From Conus ventricosus (taxonomy: Eukaryota; Mollusca; Gastropoda; Neogastropoda; Conidae): 64,000 nucleotides of DNA. The stretch's first letter is position 1. The number at the start of each line of letters is the position of its first letter. The stretch covers positions 72,156,353 through 72,220,352 of the forward strand of contig CM031616.1 of the NCBI GenBank assembly GCA_018398815.1, written 5' to 3'. Shown here one piece after another: positions 1 through 11,714 of the stretch. A program made the translations under genes and the position numbers. The notes beneath the pieces are model-generated. The model made no database searches. It saw only the letters and a program-made list of their open reading frames with translations, and was not told the DNA's origin.

Positions 1-1332
1 CTATCTAAAAAAAAACAAAAACCCCCAACTACAGAAAAAAAACAAAATCCCCAAAACCTGTTGCAAAAAGGTTTTGTAATTTTTCCAAATTTAAATACAC
101 GGGCATGTTTTAAAACAAAGGAAGATAAAAAAAAGCTTTCTAAGAGTGTGTCGGTCGGGACAAGATACCATAGTGCGTACGTTTCTGGTCTTGACCGCGA
201 CGTTGTACAACAGAAAATAAATCTATTTAGAGTTCGTTTAATATTCCCGTACTGCACATGAACAACCACTTTAAGTATTTAAATTAGATTATTTTCCTGT
301 TCTTTTTTTGAGTGATTTGAAAGGTCTTTTCTTAAAACTGGCAAAACGTTCCGCCGATAACAATCAAGAGTAGCAGACGACAGTTGACAGAGTTGACGAG
401 TATGTGAAAACACATGCATTTCTAAGTACATAGTGCGGTTTAAGTTAATTTAAAGAACCACTGACGAAACAACAATACTTTGGGAAGAGAGTGTTACTTT
501 CAAACGATTGAGAATGAAGATAGAAGCCAGTAAAACTCACCTTGAATAGATGCAGTCGGCACGAAGCACTCGGTCGCGACCTCTCACGAACTAGCAGAAG
601 ACAAAAGACAGCAGCTCGGGAATATCATCACGATGTTCTTTCGGCGGGAAAAAGTAGATGCCAGGATGTTTTAGGTAATGAGTCAGCGCTGGGGAAAAAA
701 TATCAGCAAGTGAATGAAGTCTTGGATTTCCCAGCCGCTTTTCGTTGATCGGTCGCGACGATGAAAAACGGAAACGATGCTCCTCTTCAGGCGAAATTAA
801 TTACGTACGAGGATTAGAACAGCAGACGTCATAAATCGATGTATCTTAATGTTGCACTCTGTTTTCTTCATCATGTGTATTTTAAATCATCATTACAAGT
901 TTAGTTTGTTTGTGCATGAAGTTTTTTTTTTTGGGCAAAAATCGGAAACCAGGGGCGCGACCGCGACGGGTATTTAAGTCCCCTTTCTTTTCTGGTATAA
1001 ATAAAAAATAATTTTTTTTTTTTATGTATTGTAAAAGGATGAGTGTGTATCAATTTAAATATAGTTTTATTGTCAAATATCAATCTTTGTGGTCCCAAGA
1101 ACTATTTTTTGAAGCACACCATCATGTCACAAATCCCCCCATGTTGGTTTGACCAAAACATCGAGATTTTAACAAGAAAACCACAAAAACTCACAGAATC
1201 ATTATAAATTTATTCTTTAATACAAAGCGCATAAAAGCATTTATCTCATTTTTTCAATTTAATACAGCAAATAATAGCTCGAGCAATTGGGTCACTATCA
1301 CACCACACATGTTTCTGAGAATGACCTACATC
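1..1332. other. No recognised feature (AT-rich sequence)
   Basis: I see no coding signature, tandem array or paired termini here. Short open frames are uncorrelated with any family I know. If the MORC reading is right, this lies downstream of its third visible exon, either in an intron or past the gene end. Confidence 0.5.
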
Positions 1333-4300
1333 AGAGAGAGTGGTACCAACCCGGACCTGAAACGTCGTTCTGCCAAAAAATTTTGAATAAAGAGCGAAGA
1401 TGACCTCGAAAACCCAGATCGGGAGATCATAAAGTATCCCCACTTCCAGGTAGTATCGTGGGCCCCTCTCCAAATCAAAAAAAATGGCCACTGAAATGCT
1501 GTTTGTTCAGAAAGGCGTTCCGAAGTGTAGATTCCAAAACAATAAAAATGGTCAACAGTAGTCCGATGTTTGCGGAAACCACACTGTTCTTTCGCCAAAA
1601 GGCCATCGGTTTCGAGTTTCCACATGACCAGCATTGACCTTTTTCTCCATCAATTTACAGACAAAAGCGGGTCAAAGCTATGGGACGGTAGTTTGATGGA
1701 TTAGAAAGATCTTTTCCAGGTTGGGGATGGGAATAATGAGGGATTTCCGCCAAGAGGGTGGAAAGAAACCTGAATCCACACAGGGTTGAAATACCTGTAG
1801 CAGTATGTTCAGCCCTTTCTTGGGGAAGATGCTTCAACAGTTGATAATGAATTTCATCTAACCTGGAGGAATCGCTGCAAGAAAGTAAGGCAGATTTCAG
1901 CTCGTTTAACGTGAAAGGAAGATTGTAGTCTTCCAATGTTGTCGGAAAGAAAAGTTGCAGGTGATTTTTCTTTTAGGGCTTTGTTTTGACAAAAGTGCTG
2001 ATTTGTTAGAAGAGGAGAATTTTTTTTCAATGGTTAAGCAAGCAGATTAGCAAATGCTTTTTGTCTGTTATTAAAGATCAGAAAACTTGAGATGGTTCAC
2101 AGTGGGACAGGTTTCTTCCCTTTGATTTTCTTAAAAGATGCCACACTTTTTTTCTGGAAGTTTTTCGATGTCAGCCTGGGGCAGAAACATCTCCAGGACC
2201 GACGTTTACTGATTTTAAAAGTGTGTCTCGATTTGGCAGGGAGTTTCTGAGGGGCTCGAGCTTTGGGGACCCAAAGGTCGTTGGTAACCGACGCTGAGCC
2301 CTTTTTCGAATTTTGGGAAAATTTTTTGGCAGTCGAAAAAACCCAGTTTTTTTTTGGCATTTAAAGTTTATGGGAAGACACGGGAATACAACTTTAGCAC
2401 ACCGATTACGGGTAGCGGGACTCTGGCCGGACTCTAAAAAACAGCTCCGGGAATCCTTAAAATAGGGCTGAAAAATAGACCCAGTTTGCTTTCTTATAAT
2501 TTAAATTTGAAGACAGAGACTGTTCAGTTTTTACAGTTGTAAAAGGGACAGGGAAAGGCACTTCCGTGCAGATCGCATGGACAGACCCCCAATCCAGACC
2601 ACGAGGGGTCAAAAACCGACAAAATCTAAACCGAAAGTGAACCTGTGGAAGAGTGGGGGTAAGTTGCGGATCCGCGTTCAGAAAACACAATCCAAATCCA
2701 AAGGACATCCTCAATTACAACCTCGGGAGACGAACTGACACACCCCAAAGGGGACCGAAAAACCCCCCCAACCAAAAAAGGCGGGAATTCTCCTATCAAC
2801 AAAAGGTCCTACGACAAACCGGCAAAAAGGGGGGAATAAAGAAACAGATTGTCACAGTTTTGGGGGAAGTGACTCTCGAGCACCCAAAGGGGAGGTAGAA
2901 AGCACAGGACTATACAACAAAGTTTTTTTAAAAACCCCCCCCACAGTCCCAACGTGAGGTTGGGGATTTTTGAAAGAATTTAAGCCAGAAAAGGGGGGGT
3001 TTTTCGGCTTTGATTGAGTTTCCTGAACGGCCACGAGGGAAGGTTTTATAGATTGACACAGAAGCGCACCCCGAATTTGGGAATTTAGTCCACGGATTTT
3101 CCAATGGAATATTGTACATCCATGGGCAGAGGGCGAAAAGGGAGAGATCGGGTCATCTCCTCCTCAACATCTCCGAAAAGGGATAATTTTTTGGGTTAGT
3201 TTCATGCGGGAGGGCCTTCAACCTGCTGGCAACTTCCCAAACAGGTGAAGGGGGGGGTCAAATTTGGGACGGGAGGCTTTTTCCCTCACTCCACCATCTC
3301 CACCTGGGTTGAACTCCCTGCCCCACGGGCACGGACAAGGATTCGGGGGGTTTGCTGGTTTTTTAATCTGCCCAGCACAATTTTTAGACTGCGGGGCATC
3401 GAGGGTGGCGGTTTTTTTGCCCCACCGGGGGCATTCATTGGGGGTTTGGGGGTTGGACCTCTACCACCAAACTGACAGATCTTACGGCATGTCTTCGAAA
3501 CAGAATTCCCCAGCGGGGACAGACTGACCGATAGGGACTGGGAACTTCTTTACAGCCGAAGCATAGGGAAGAAGCTTGGCTCTGACGCCCACAACCCTTT
3601 TCCGGGGTTCAAAAAAAAAGAGATCTTCTTTTCCTTTTGATGGTTGTATAGCAATTCTTTGAATCCAAAGAGGGGCATTTCGTGAAGAGGGGGATGGGCG
3701 CCACCGCATTTGCACAATGTCCGGGTCATACACGGCCCCTCATGGTTGCCCTTCAGCAAATACCACACACCTCCTCCCAAAAAGCGGTCCCTACTGGGCC
3801 CAAACCTCTGGGACCGAAGCCCCCAAAGGGACGGCACATCACAACACGAACATTCAGGTACCACCTTGATGACCGAGGCAGCACAGGGTTTCAGAATGTC
3901 AGAAAAGGGGGTTGGTGGCCACTCTTTCGCACCCTTCTTTCTGTCACCCTGCGCACCCCGTCAAACCCTGGACCCGCCCGATTTTTTCTCTGCCCCTGAA
4001 CACCAATAAATCCCGGGAGGAATCACGCCTTTCATAATTCAATTGTTTGGGGGAGCACCTTTACTCCCGCCACTAGTTTGTGCCTTAGCAGCGTTCAGAT
4101 TTTTTTGTGATTTACACTGAATAAAAAACACCATTCCTAACCCTTGATGGACCGAGGGGGCCCTGCTATACTTTAAAGCCCTTTTTTAGGGAAAGGGCTC
4201 AAGCTAAAGGGTCTTTTTCCCGCTCCGTCCCCTCCATCCGAGCCGGAACCCAGAAACCTTCTTCTTCTAACCTCTGTATCGAATCACGTCGTTTGACAAC

Positions 4301-5080
4301 CCCCGAAATAGGGAGCTGCCTTTCCCCTTCCTTTTGGGGGGGAATTTTTTTTGAAAAACCATATTGTGTTTATTTGCTTCTCTCTCCCTTACCCACCCCC
4401 TTGGGGTCCAACAAGGGCCAGGGGCCAAAAACCAAAGCTTTACCCCTTCCAGGGTTCGGGAGAGTATACGACAAACAAAACTACCAACCCCCCCCCCTGA
4501 CATCTCAAATCCCGGGGAAAAGAAGCTGACACTGCAGGGGGTTTCTTGGGCCCCAGGGGAAAATGCCTGTCTTGACCCACCCCAAAAAGGGACCGTTATA
4601 CACCCGGCCCAAAATGTACTTTCCCTTTTAGGGGAAAGGGCCGAGCCAAAGTGATTTTGAGACCTGGCCCCCTCAAACCAGATCTCACCCCCTCCGACAC
4701 AGGTCCCCACCCCACGGCAAAAAGCGCGGATCTTAAGGGAAACCCCAAGAGAAAAAAGGGGTGGGGGAAAAGAAACTTGAAGGGGAGACGAAGATAGAAA
4801 AGGACCAAAAAAGGGAAGGCAGAAAACAAGAAAAGGAGAAAGGCGGTTACTCTTAGTCGGGATCCTCACCCTTAGCCTATCTGACATGGGAAGCCCTACC
4901 AGGGCATCAACTCCTTACCACGTTATGCTTAGGCCAGACAGCATTTTGGCTTTTCGGACCTAAAGCAGTTTTTTTTAAAAAACGCAGCCTCTCTTAAAGT
5001 ATTGATGCCCCCGCCAGCAAAGCCAAAGGGGATCACTGGACCACGCAAGCCTCCGACCAGACAAGTCGCACCCCCGAGGG
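1333..5080 (-). mobile_element. I/Nimb-type LINE, copy A (3'-truncated, heavily damaged)
   Basis: This is a third copy of the LINE seen better at 12693-18651. Reading on the minus strand from 5080, it keeps the 5' UTR, ORF1 with remnants of the CCHC knuckle (about 3550-3864), the endonuclease start (AVQETQ near 3030) and part of the reverse transcriptase. RT homology stops sharply near 1333, where copy B continues into the YVDD-type motif. RNase H and the 3' UTR are therefore missing. LINEs normally lose their 5' end, so loss of the 3' half points to a later deletion or rearrangement. Small indels break every frame, and many differences from copies B and C are extended homopolymers. The 5' end abuts a DIRS-like element at about 5080. 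Confidence 0.85.
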
Positions 5081-6267
5081 AGTCCAGAGAGGTTCCAGGA
5101 TTGAGTGGACAGAGTCCATTCTGAGGAAGAACCATGTGCGACCTGCTGAGGGAGTCCGCGAGAATGTTGATCTTTCCCGGAACGGCTTGGCCGAGATCGG
5201 GATTGATTGTGTCTCGCACCAAAGGAGAAGCTGTTCCCCCTTCGGGGAGGGGGATGAGAACGCGCCCCCCCTTGCTTTTTTGATACAACACCCAAGTCGT
5301 GTTGTCGGTGTTGAGGAGAACGTTTTTTTCCCCTTCAGAAAGGGAAAAACTTTTTGAGGTTTGGGAAACACCTTCCACCCTCCAGCCGATTGATATGCCG
5401 GGGCCCCACCCCCGGGGACCATTGGGGGGCCCCGCAGAAAAGCTACGGGGCCCCACCCCACCCGGCCCTAAAAACCGCCCCCCGTGAACAGGTCCTCCTG
5501 TGGGGAGGGGTGTGAGGGGGACCCCCCGACCCCAGCCAGGCCCGGGGAGTCCCATTGGGCCACCGATGATTGGAACCACTAAACCGGGAAAAAGGATGGG
5601 AAGGTCCCACGACTGCAAACCCCTGAGACCAACGCTTGCAAAAGGGGGCCTAAAACCCGGGCGTTTGGCATCTTCGGGGCATTTAAGGGGGCCAAGGCTC
5701 CGTCAAAACCCGAAAAGGGGCCAGTTTCCGGGGCTGGACCCTGATCCCGGGAAGGGAAGGGGCCAAGCGGTGCTGGGGGGCAAACCGGGCTTTGGGGGGG
5801 TTGGAGAGACCAACCAGTTGGTGGTGTGGAAGGAAAATGCCCAAAACTGAAATCCCTGCGAGGGGAAGGAGATCGGACTTCTCCCTTTGGGCGAACAAAC
5901 CCCAAAGCTGCTGACAGGGGTTAAAACCTGGGGGGTTTGCTGGGCCGGGAGGGCGGAGGAGGCAAAAAAGGGCCAATCATCGAGATAAACCCTTCCAAAA
6001 AAATTCCCTTTTTCCTGAACATGCAAGGGAAAATTCCCGGGGCCCCCTTCGTGAAAACCCAAGGGGGCGGGGCTACCCAAAAAGGGGGCGCCCTGAAAAA
6101 GAAAACCCGGGTTCCCACAAAAAGCGGAAACTTCCGTCCCCCTTGGGTTTAATTTAAGAGATGGAAGTAACGCATCTTTTGGTCGAAGGATTTCCCCCCA
6201 GGAACGCCGGTGCATGGGATCGAAGATTGACATGGGGGGTTTTCCCTCCCAAAACGGGAGAAGAAAA

Positions 6268-6411
<144 letters not shown>

Positions 6412-7667
6412 CAAGGGCGAGAGGTCTAGAACCAGTTCCCTCCATCCTCCAGAAGCTTTGGGGAACCCCCAAAAATGCGGCCATAAAAGCCCGGGGAGGA
6501 ATGGAAGGGACTTTCCCCTGGGCTCCCCTTTGGGTAACAGCGAAAGGACCTCCTGATCTAAGGCCTGAGAAAGGCCCCCTAGATTCCCAGGAGGGGCAAA
6601 AGGAGGAGGGAAAGGAAATGAGAGGAGCCTTTACTGCACCCCCAAAAAACAAACCCCGACTTATCACCCCGCAAGCCCAAGGGGTTGCGGGAAAGCCGCT
6701 CCCCGGCACGGGGGTCCTGGACCCGACTGCCCCACAGGGCCGCCCCCGGGGTGAAGTACCCAGGGCGGGGGAAGTCATTGGGGGTGGGCCGTCGGGGACT
6801 GGGAGCTTTCCACCCCCAGCCGTGCCTGAGGGGCCCACCCCTGCTGGGGTTTCATGCCTCGGGTCCCCCCGGGGCCAAATGACCGTCGTCCCTTGGGTTT
6901 TAGAGAAAATTTTTCATTTACCAAATGGCCTCCTTGGCAAATGGAAGCCTCTCTGGCTTGAAAAAATTCCCTGCACGCCAGCCCTCCAGGAAATCAGGGG
7001 TGGGGCCAGGCATGATTCCTGAGCCTCAATCCCTTTACTTATTTGGGGCCCCCCTCAAAACAGTCGGGTACATTCCCACTTCTTAAAAAAAGGAGAGTTA
7101 GCCGCCAGTGGGTGAGACCCCCCGGGGGAGTTCCCCCTGCCGAAGGGCAGGGGCCCTGACCTCCCTGAGGACACACCGCCTCCGGGACAAGGGAAGCCAG
7201 GGAAAGGGCCCCCGAGCCCCAAGGAAATAAAACCAGGCGACGGCCCCCCGCCCCGAACCCCGAATCCACCGGGCGGGGCCACGACTGAGGGGGGGCCAAG
7301 GGCCCTTTGGCCCAAAATGGGGGGCGCTGTGAAAGTTCCAAAAGGCCCCGGGTGGCCCGAAATTTCCCCCGACACTCCTAGGGAGGGGTGGCCGTCCAGT
7401 GGGCCGAAGGGCCTGGGAGGGAGGCCTCACTGAAGGAGAGCTGGTCCCTAAAACCCCCGGCCCACCAGGGAAAAACCCCGGAGCAGGGGGGGGGATACTG
7501 CCATTGGGCCCATGGCGCCCAAGGCAAAGTGGCCCTGACCCCATGATAGGGGGGGCTGATGCTATGGCTACTGGCCCAACCTGGTAAATGGGGGGCCTGA
7601 TGCGCCAGTCCCCTGAGGGACGCCCTGAAATGAGGGCGAAACCCAAGTGTTCTGCCCAAGAGGGCCC

Positions 7668-8195
7668 CTAAAGGGGGGCAGAAACATGAGGTGGGGAAGG
7701 GAAACGACTGGGGCCGAACGAGATTTCAAGCCCTTGAGAGGGAGTTGCTTCCCTTGGGTCGCATACCAAGCGAAAGGGAGAGGTAGACGTGAAGTCTGCC
7801 ATGGGAATCGAACTGTGTGCAGTAGAACCGCAGCTGAACTGGACATAGGATGCAGTAACGGGAACGACAGAACCGCAGCTGAGTCGTTTTGCCGTTAGGG
7901 GACAAGGGGACGGATCGACAGAACCGCAGCTGAGCCGATCACCGTCACGAATTAAGGGTTGCGAGAAAGAGCTCGCTGTCACAACAACAGAACCGCAGCT
8001 GAGTTGAAGTGAACCCTTGGAGAAAGAAGAAGAAGAAGAAGAAGAAGAGAGAAAGTGATGCTGAAGGGAGAGGAGGTTTGGCGCGGCAGCGGACAAAGAG
8101 CCTGCCGGTGAGACGCAGGAATCGAATGACGAAACCTTCGTAAATCTCGCCTTACCACCCAATCGCTTCACGTACGTTTCTCCCTTAAGTGAAAA
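7668..8195 (-). pseudogene. Gag-like ORF at the 5' side of the DIRS-like element (tentative)
   Basis: An open minus-strand frame of about 176 codons starts at an ATG near 8193 (MFSLKGETYVKRL...). It is basic at first, then serine-rich: a run of about eight serines is encoded by the GAA repeat at 8027-8046. It then contains four copies of a short motif reading (L/F)SCGS. It lies directly upstream, in minus-strand sense, of the DIRS-like pol, where a gag ORF would be expected. I recognise no gag domain, so the assignment rests on position alone. The frame may also be open by chance because of the repeats. Confidence 0.3.
7824..8002. repeat. Four spaced copies of AGAACCGCAGCTGA
   Basis: The 14-mer occurs at 7824-7837, 7869-7882, 7920-7933 and 7989-8002, with spacings of 45, 51 and 69 bp. 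The intervening sequence is not conserved, so this is not a simple tandem array. Each copy contains a CAGCTG E-box. Confidence 0.85.
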
Positions 8196-8557
8196 CATAA
8201 GCAAGGACACCAAAGAACAGCAACAACAATCGATAGATTGCAAGAAAAGCAAAAAATACTTAGCTGCTCGTGTACACAAGGCTTAACGGGAAAATGGCTG
8301 CCGAGAAAAGAGGATGGTTCTGAGCATGCGCAAGGCACGAGGCCCTTTCAAGGGTTTTGTTGTCCGTACGGACTTTATTGTATACGAGGCAGGGATAGCA
8401 AATTGCTGCCGCTATTGCATTAGTGAGCCACGGTATAGTATGTGTAATTAAAAGGGCAGCATAACTGAGAGGCAAATGAAGAGGAAGTAGGGAGAAGGAT
8501 AGAGGCAACACAGGGGTGGGGGGAGGGGACGGGATATTAAGTAAAACAATATTTATT
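8196..8557. other. No recognised feature
   Basis: There is no coding signature. The segment separates the gag-like frame from the large inverted repeat. Confidence 0.4.
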
Positions 8558-9249
8558 CAGTAAACAAGTGGGGTATGTTTTGCTCCCATAAGGAAACCTA
8601 ACACAGAGTAACTTTTATTCAAGACTGGCACAGCCTTTTAAAACTTGAATAAAGTCAGACAAATACATAGACGAACAATCTAATAGTGGGGGAAAAACAA
8701 GCGCAGGCCAACTGAACTGTCTGGCAAAGATTTGGACTTGAGGGGAGGGGAGGGGAGTTTGAAGATGGAGAAACTGGGAAAATGAAATTAAAATTTTTTT
8801 TAAAAATTTAATTAAAAAAAATAAAAATAAAAAAATAAAAAAAATGTTACAGATATGAAAACTCTTCTCTAGCTGCATAAGGGAACCATCGCAATCCCTT
8901 TTGAAGGCAGATATATTTGTATTGCCTGCTCCGAGGCCTTTCGCAGGCAATACAAATATATCTGCCTTCAAAAGGGATTGCGATGGTTCCCTTATGCAGC
9001 TAGAGAAGAGTTTTCATATCTGTAACATTTTTTTTTTTTTTAATTTTTTTTTTTTTTAAATTTCATTTTCCCAGTTTCTCCATCTTCAAACTCCCCTCTC
9101 CCCTCCCCTCAAGTCCAAATCTTTGCCAGACAGTTCAGTTGTTGGCCTGCGCTTGTTATTCAAGTTTAAAAGGCTGTGCCAGTCTTGAATAAAAGTTACT
9201 CTGTGTTAGGTTTCCTTATGGGACCAAAACATACCCCACTTGTTTACTG
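8558..9249. repeat. Large inverted repeat (arms of about 372 and 307 bp, 13-bp loop)
   Basis: The left arm, 8558-8929 (starting CAGTAAACAAGTGGGG), is the reverse complement of the right arm, 8943-9249. The spacer is only TCCGAGGCCTTTC. Over most of their length the arms match almost exactly. The left arm has about 50 extra bases near 8650-8700, and A/T homopolymers differ in length. This could be a foldback element, a natural inverted duplication, or a read artefact in which a hairpin read was kept as sequence. Confidence 0.9.
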
Positions 9250-9602
9250 TTTATCGTTTACTGTTCCCTACCTCATTTCATTAACGATTTTAATATTTAT
9301 TCATACAAACACAGAAAGATAGCTTTCTGTGCAAGAAAATAATGAATGCATTTAATTAACTTAACATGAAATGTGTCTAGTCCTGTACTCTTGTTTGTCT
9401 GTGTCCTTGGTGGTAACTAACCCTCTCTTTTCAAATTTTGCTTCATTTTCCGCCCAATTTTGAAACATGAAATAAATTGCCGAAAAAGGTCTATAGGGAC
9501 ACAAAGAATGAATGAACAAAGGTGGCCTTGCCCTCAGCAAATGAAAAAAAATGAAAAGATCTGTTTGAAAGGGTATACAGAGAGAGAGTGTTAGGAGTGA
9601 TA
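9250..9602. other. No recognised feature
   Basis: Intronic or intergenic sequence with no coding or repeat signature. Confidence 0.4.
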
Positions 9603-9611
9603 AGAGAGAGA

Positions 9612-9665
<54 letters not shown>
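9603..9665. repeat. (GA)n microsatellite
   Basis: A nearly pure GA tract with a single GTGA interruption. It lies about 140 bp downstream, in minus-strand sense, of the putative MORC exon at 9805-9933. Confidence 0.95.
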
Positions 9666-9668
<3 letters not shown>

Positions 9669-9804
9669 AGATGGAGATGAAGAGAGAGATTGTAAAGGTA
9701 GAAAGAGATGGAGAAGAGCAGGAGAGAGAGAGGGCGGGACTGAAGGAGAGGAAGGTGAGTGGAGAGAGCGCCACAGGCAGATAGCCGACCAATCAATGAC
9801 CCAC

Positions 9805-9933
9805 TCTAAGAGACTGCCGATAACTGGAGGTCTTGCTCTGCTGGCCAAAAGCCTGCTGGATCTGCCGCTCATGGGGTTTCTGATATCCTCAGGGTCTGAC
9901 TGGAAATCCAGCTCAAAGTCTCCTGTGCTTGTT
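9805..9933 (-). CDS. MORC-family ATPase gene, putative exon C (partial gene)
   Basis: The minus strand has a good acceptor (TTCACATTTTCAG ending at 9934). It is followed by a frame reading RTSTGDFELDFQSDPEDIRNP, which resembles the acidic segment after the GTKIIIWNL strand in MORC proteins. The exon starts with one base that completes the AG left by exon B (42210-42394), giving a continuous NLF-R-TST reading. After DIRNP the frame must shift by one base, near a CCCC run, to continue as HERQIQQAFGQQ...SYRQSLR. That matches the MORC region leading to the Y-x-SILYL strand. A donor GTGGGT follows SLR. The shift may be a consensus error or a real lesion. A (TG)n tract in minus-strand sense sits just upstream of the acceptor. 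Confidence 0.6.
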
Positions 9934-9944
9934 CTGAAAATGTG

Positions 9945-9945
<1 letters not shown>

Positions 9946-9999
<54 letters not shown>
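9946..9999. repeat. (CA)n microsatellite next to a splice acceptor
   Basis: A pure CA tract of about 27 repeats. On the minus strand it is a (TG)n tract ending about 10 bases before the TTTTCAG acceptor of the putative MORC exon C. Confidence 0.95.
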
Positions 10000-10000
<1 letters not shown>

Positions 10001-10121
10001 ACACAATGCCATCAATTTCTGACAAGCAACTTACCAATAAAACAGTCTCTACTCCCCACTGGCTGTGCAGGCCTGTTTCAAGTGCCCAGGTTGCAACAAG
10101 AAAGAGTCTATAACACACAAG

Positions 10122-10648
10122 GGGCCGGAATAGCTCAGTTGGTAGAGCGCCTGACTCGTAATCTTGGTGATCCTGGGGTTGCGGGTTCGAACCTCCGCCG
10201 GGGCGTTTCGGTACAGGGGGATTTTTCCCTCGAGTTAACATTGGTTCCGACTCCATTTCCCATACAGTCCTTCGAATGAGACTAAAAACCGAGGTTCCGT
10301 GTGTGAACGCATGCATAACATCTTGCACACACGTAAAATCCCATCACCAACTTTCGGAAGAGTAGGCCAGTTTGGCCGTTGGTATGGATGACACGTTACA
10401 CATAGCATGCACCCTGCGTGAGAAATGGAAAGAATGAAGGAAGTAAGGAAAATGAGTGATCGATATTGAACGATACTGACTGGATGACACGGGAAACGAC
10501 TGAATGAAGCGCAAGCTGGCAGCTCTTCAGTCGGCACTACCCAGGTAGGCAGCCCGTTGTGTAGACGAGTGTTGATTGTAAAGCGCTTAGAGCTTGGCCT
10601 CTAGCCGAGAATAGGCGCTATATAAGTATTCATTATTATTATTATTAT
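10122..10648 (+). mobile_element. tRNA-derived SINE
   Basis: The head (10122-10205) carries a tRNA-like A box (TAGCTCAGTTGGTAGAGCG) and B box (GGTTCGAACC), the internal RNA polymerase III promoter. A spacer of about 15 extra bases follows a CGT anticodon-like triplet, so it is not a functional tRNA. A unique body of about 330 bp follows. The tail reads GATTGTAAAGCGCTTAGAGC then GGCGCTATATAAGT, and ends in an (ATT)n run. The same tail recurs alone at 48944-49032 and, divergent and inverted, at 59505-59575. The layout of tRNA head, body and LINE-like tail with a simple-repeat end is typical of molluscan SINEs. No clear target duplication is visible. Confidence 0.85.
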
Positions 10649-11673
10649 CTACACCAGTTCATACATTTTAATGGCTGGACATGAGTTCTTGGCCACAAGA
10701 AGGCAGGCAGCCTTTCTCTTTCATCTCCAATGTGTCAAATTCTATATTCATTAACCTTCGCTGTAGCCACTGGTCCAAACTAACCCAGCTGTTCATTTCG
10801 AAATTTGTAACTCAAAAAACTGAGGGACACCCATAACGTTTTAAGACTTTGTTGACAATCTATCTACCCCCCCCCCCCCCCCCCCCCCCCCACCTCTCAC
10901 AAAAGTGTTGTATGCTGTTTGTAAAACAGAAAACTTTTAATCAAGTCAAAACATGGAATTTATGGAGAGGTTGTCACTGACTGGGGCAAAACTGACCTGT
11001 GCTTTTAAAGACACACTGGGGCTATTTTGACCCACACTGGTGTTGAAAGCTGACACATGGCACCAGGGTCTGTCCTGCCGGCAGGAAGCATAAACACGGG
11101 TGGTCCACTAACCCCCTGGTGGAAAAGGAGTGGTTTTGTCTGTCTGTGAGAGAGGATGGGACTGGGAGTGTGTGTTTATGTATCTGACTGCACATGTATG
11201 CACATGATGTGCCAGCATGGAGCATGTCCGGCGTGTATAAGAGAGAGAGAGAGAGTATGTGTGTGCGTGAGCGCACGCGTGTATGCACCTGCATGTGTGT
11301 GCATGTTCTAAGACTTCATACATATCCATGAGGCCTTCTTTGAAAAATCATAAGCAGTCGTCGCATAGCCCTGCGACAACAAAAGAAAGCAATCGAATGG
11401 CAAGTCAAGAGTCTGGTTTTAAAAAACATTTTTTTAGATCTCTTATTCAGAGGAAACAGGGTCTCCAGACAAAAAAAAATTGAATGACCTGCCTTCTTCT
11501 TTCAGTTTGGTTTTGGACTGTTTCAAGTTCATCATAAAATTGTTCTGCTGACAAGGTTTTTCTTTGACAACTATTCATTACTTTCTGGAATGAATTAAAG
11601 TCAATAAAAGGTTAATATGTATACATCTGCATCAGTGCATGTAGTGTATTTGGGCATGTGATAAGTGCACAAG

Positions 11674-11714
<41 letters not shown>

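Noticed and set aside
10122..10205. Intact threonine-type tRNA gene (CGT)
   Set aside because: The A and B boxes are good, but extra bases after the anticodon region break the cloverleaf, and a SINE body and tail follow directly.
9591..10328. A 245-codon minus-strand protein
   Set aside because: It is a chance fusion of SINE, (TG)n, the putative MORC exon and (CT)n in one open frame. Only the 9805-9933 part has family support.
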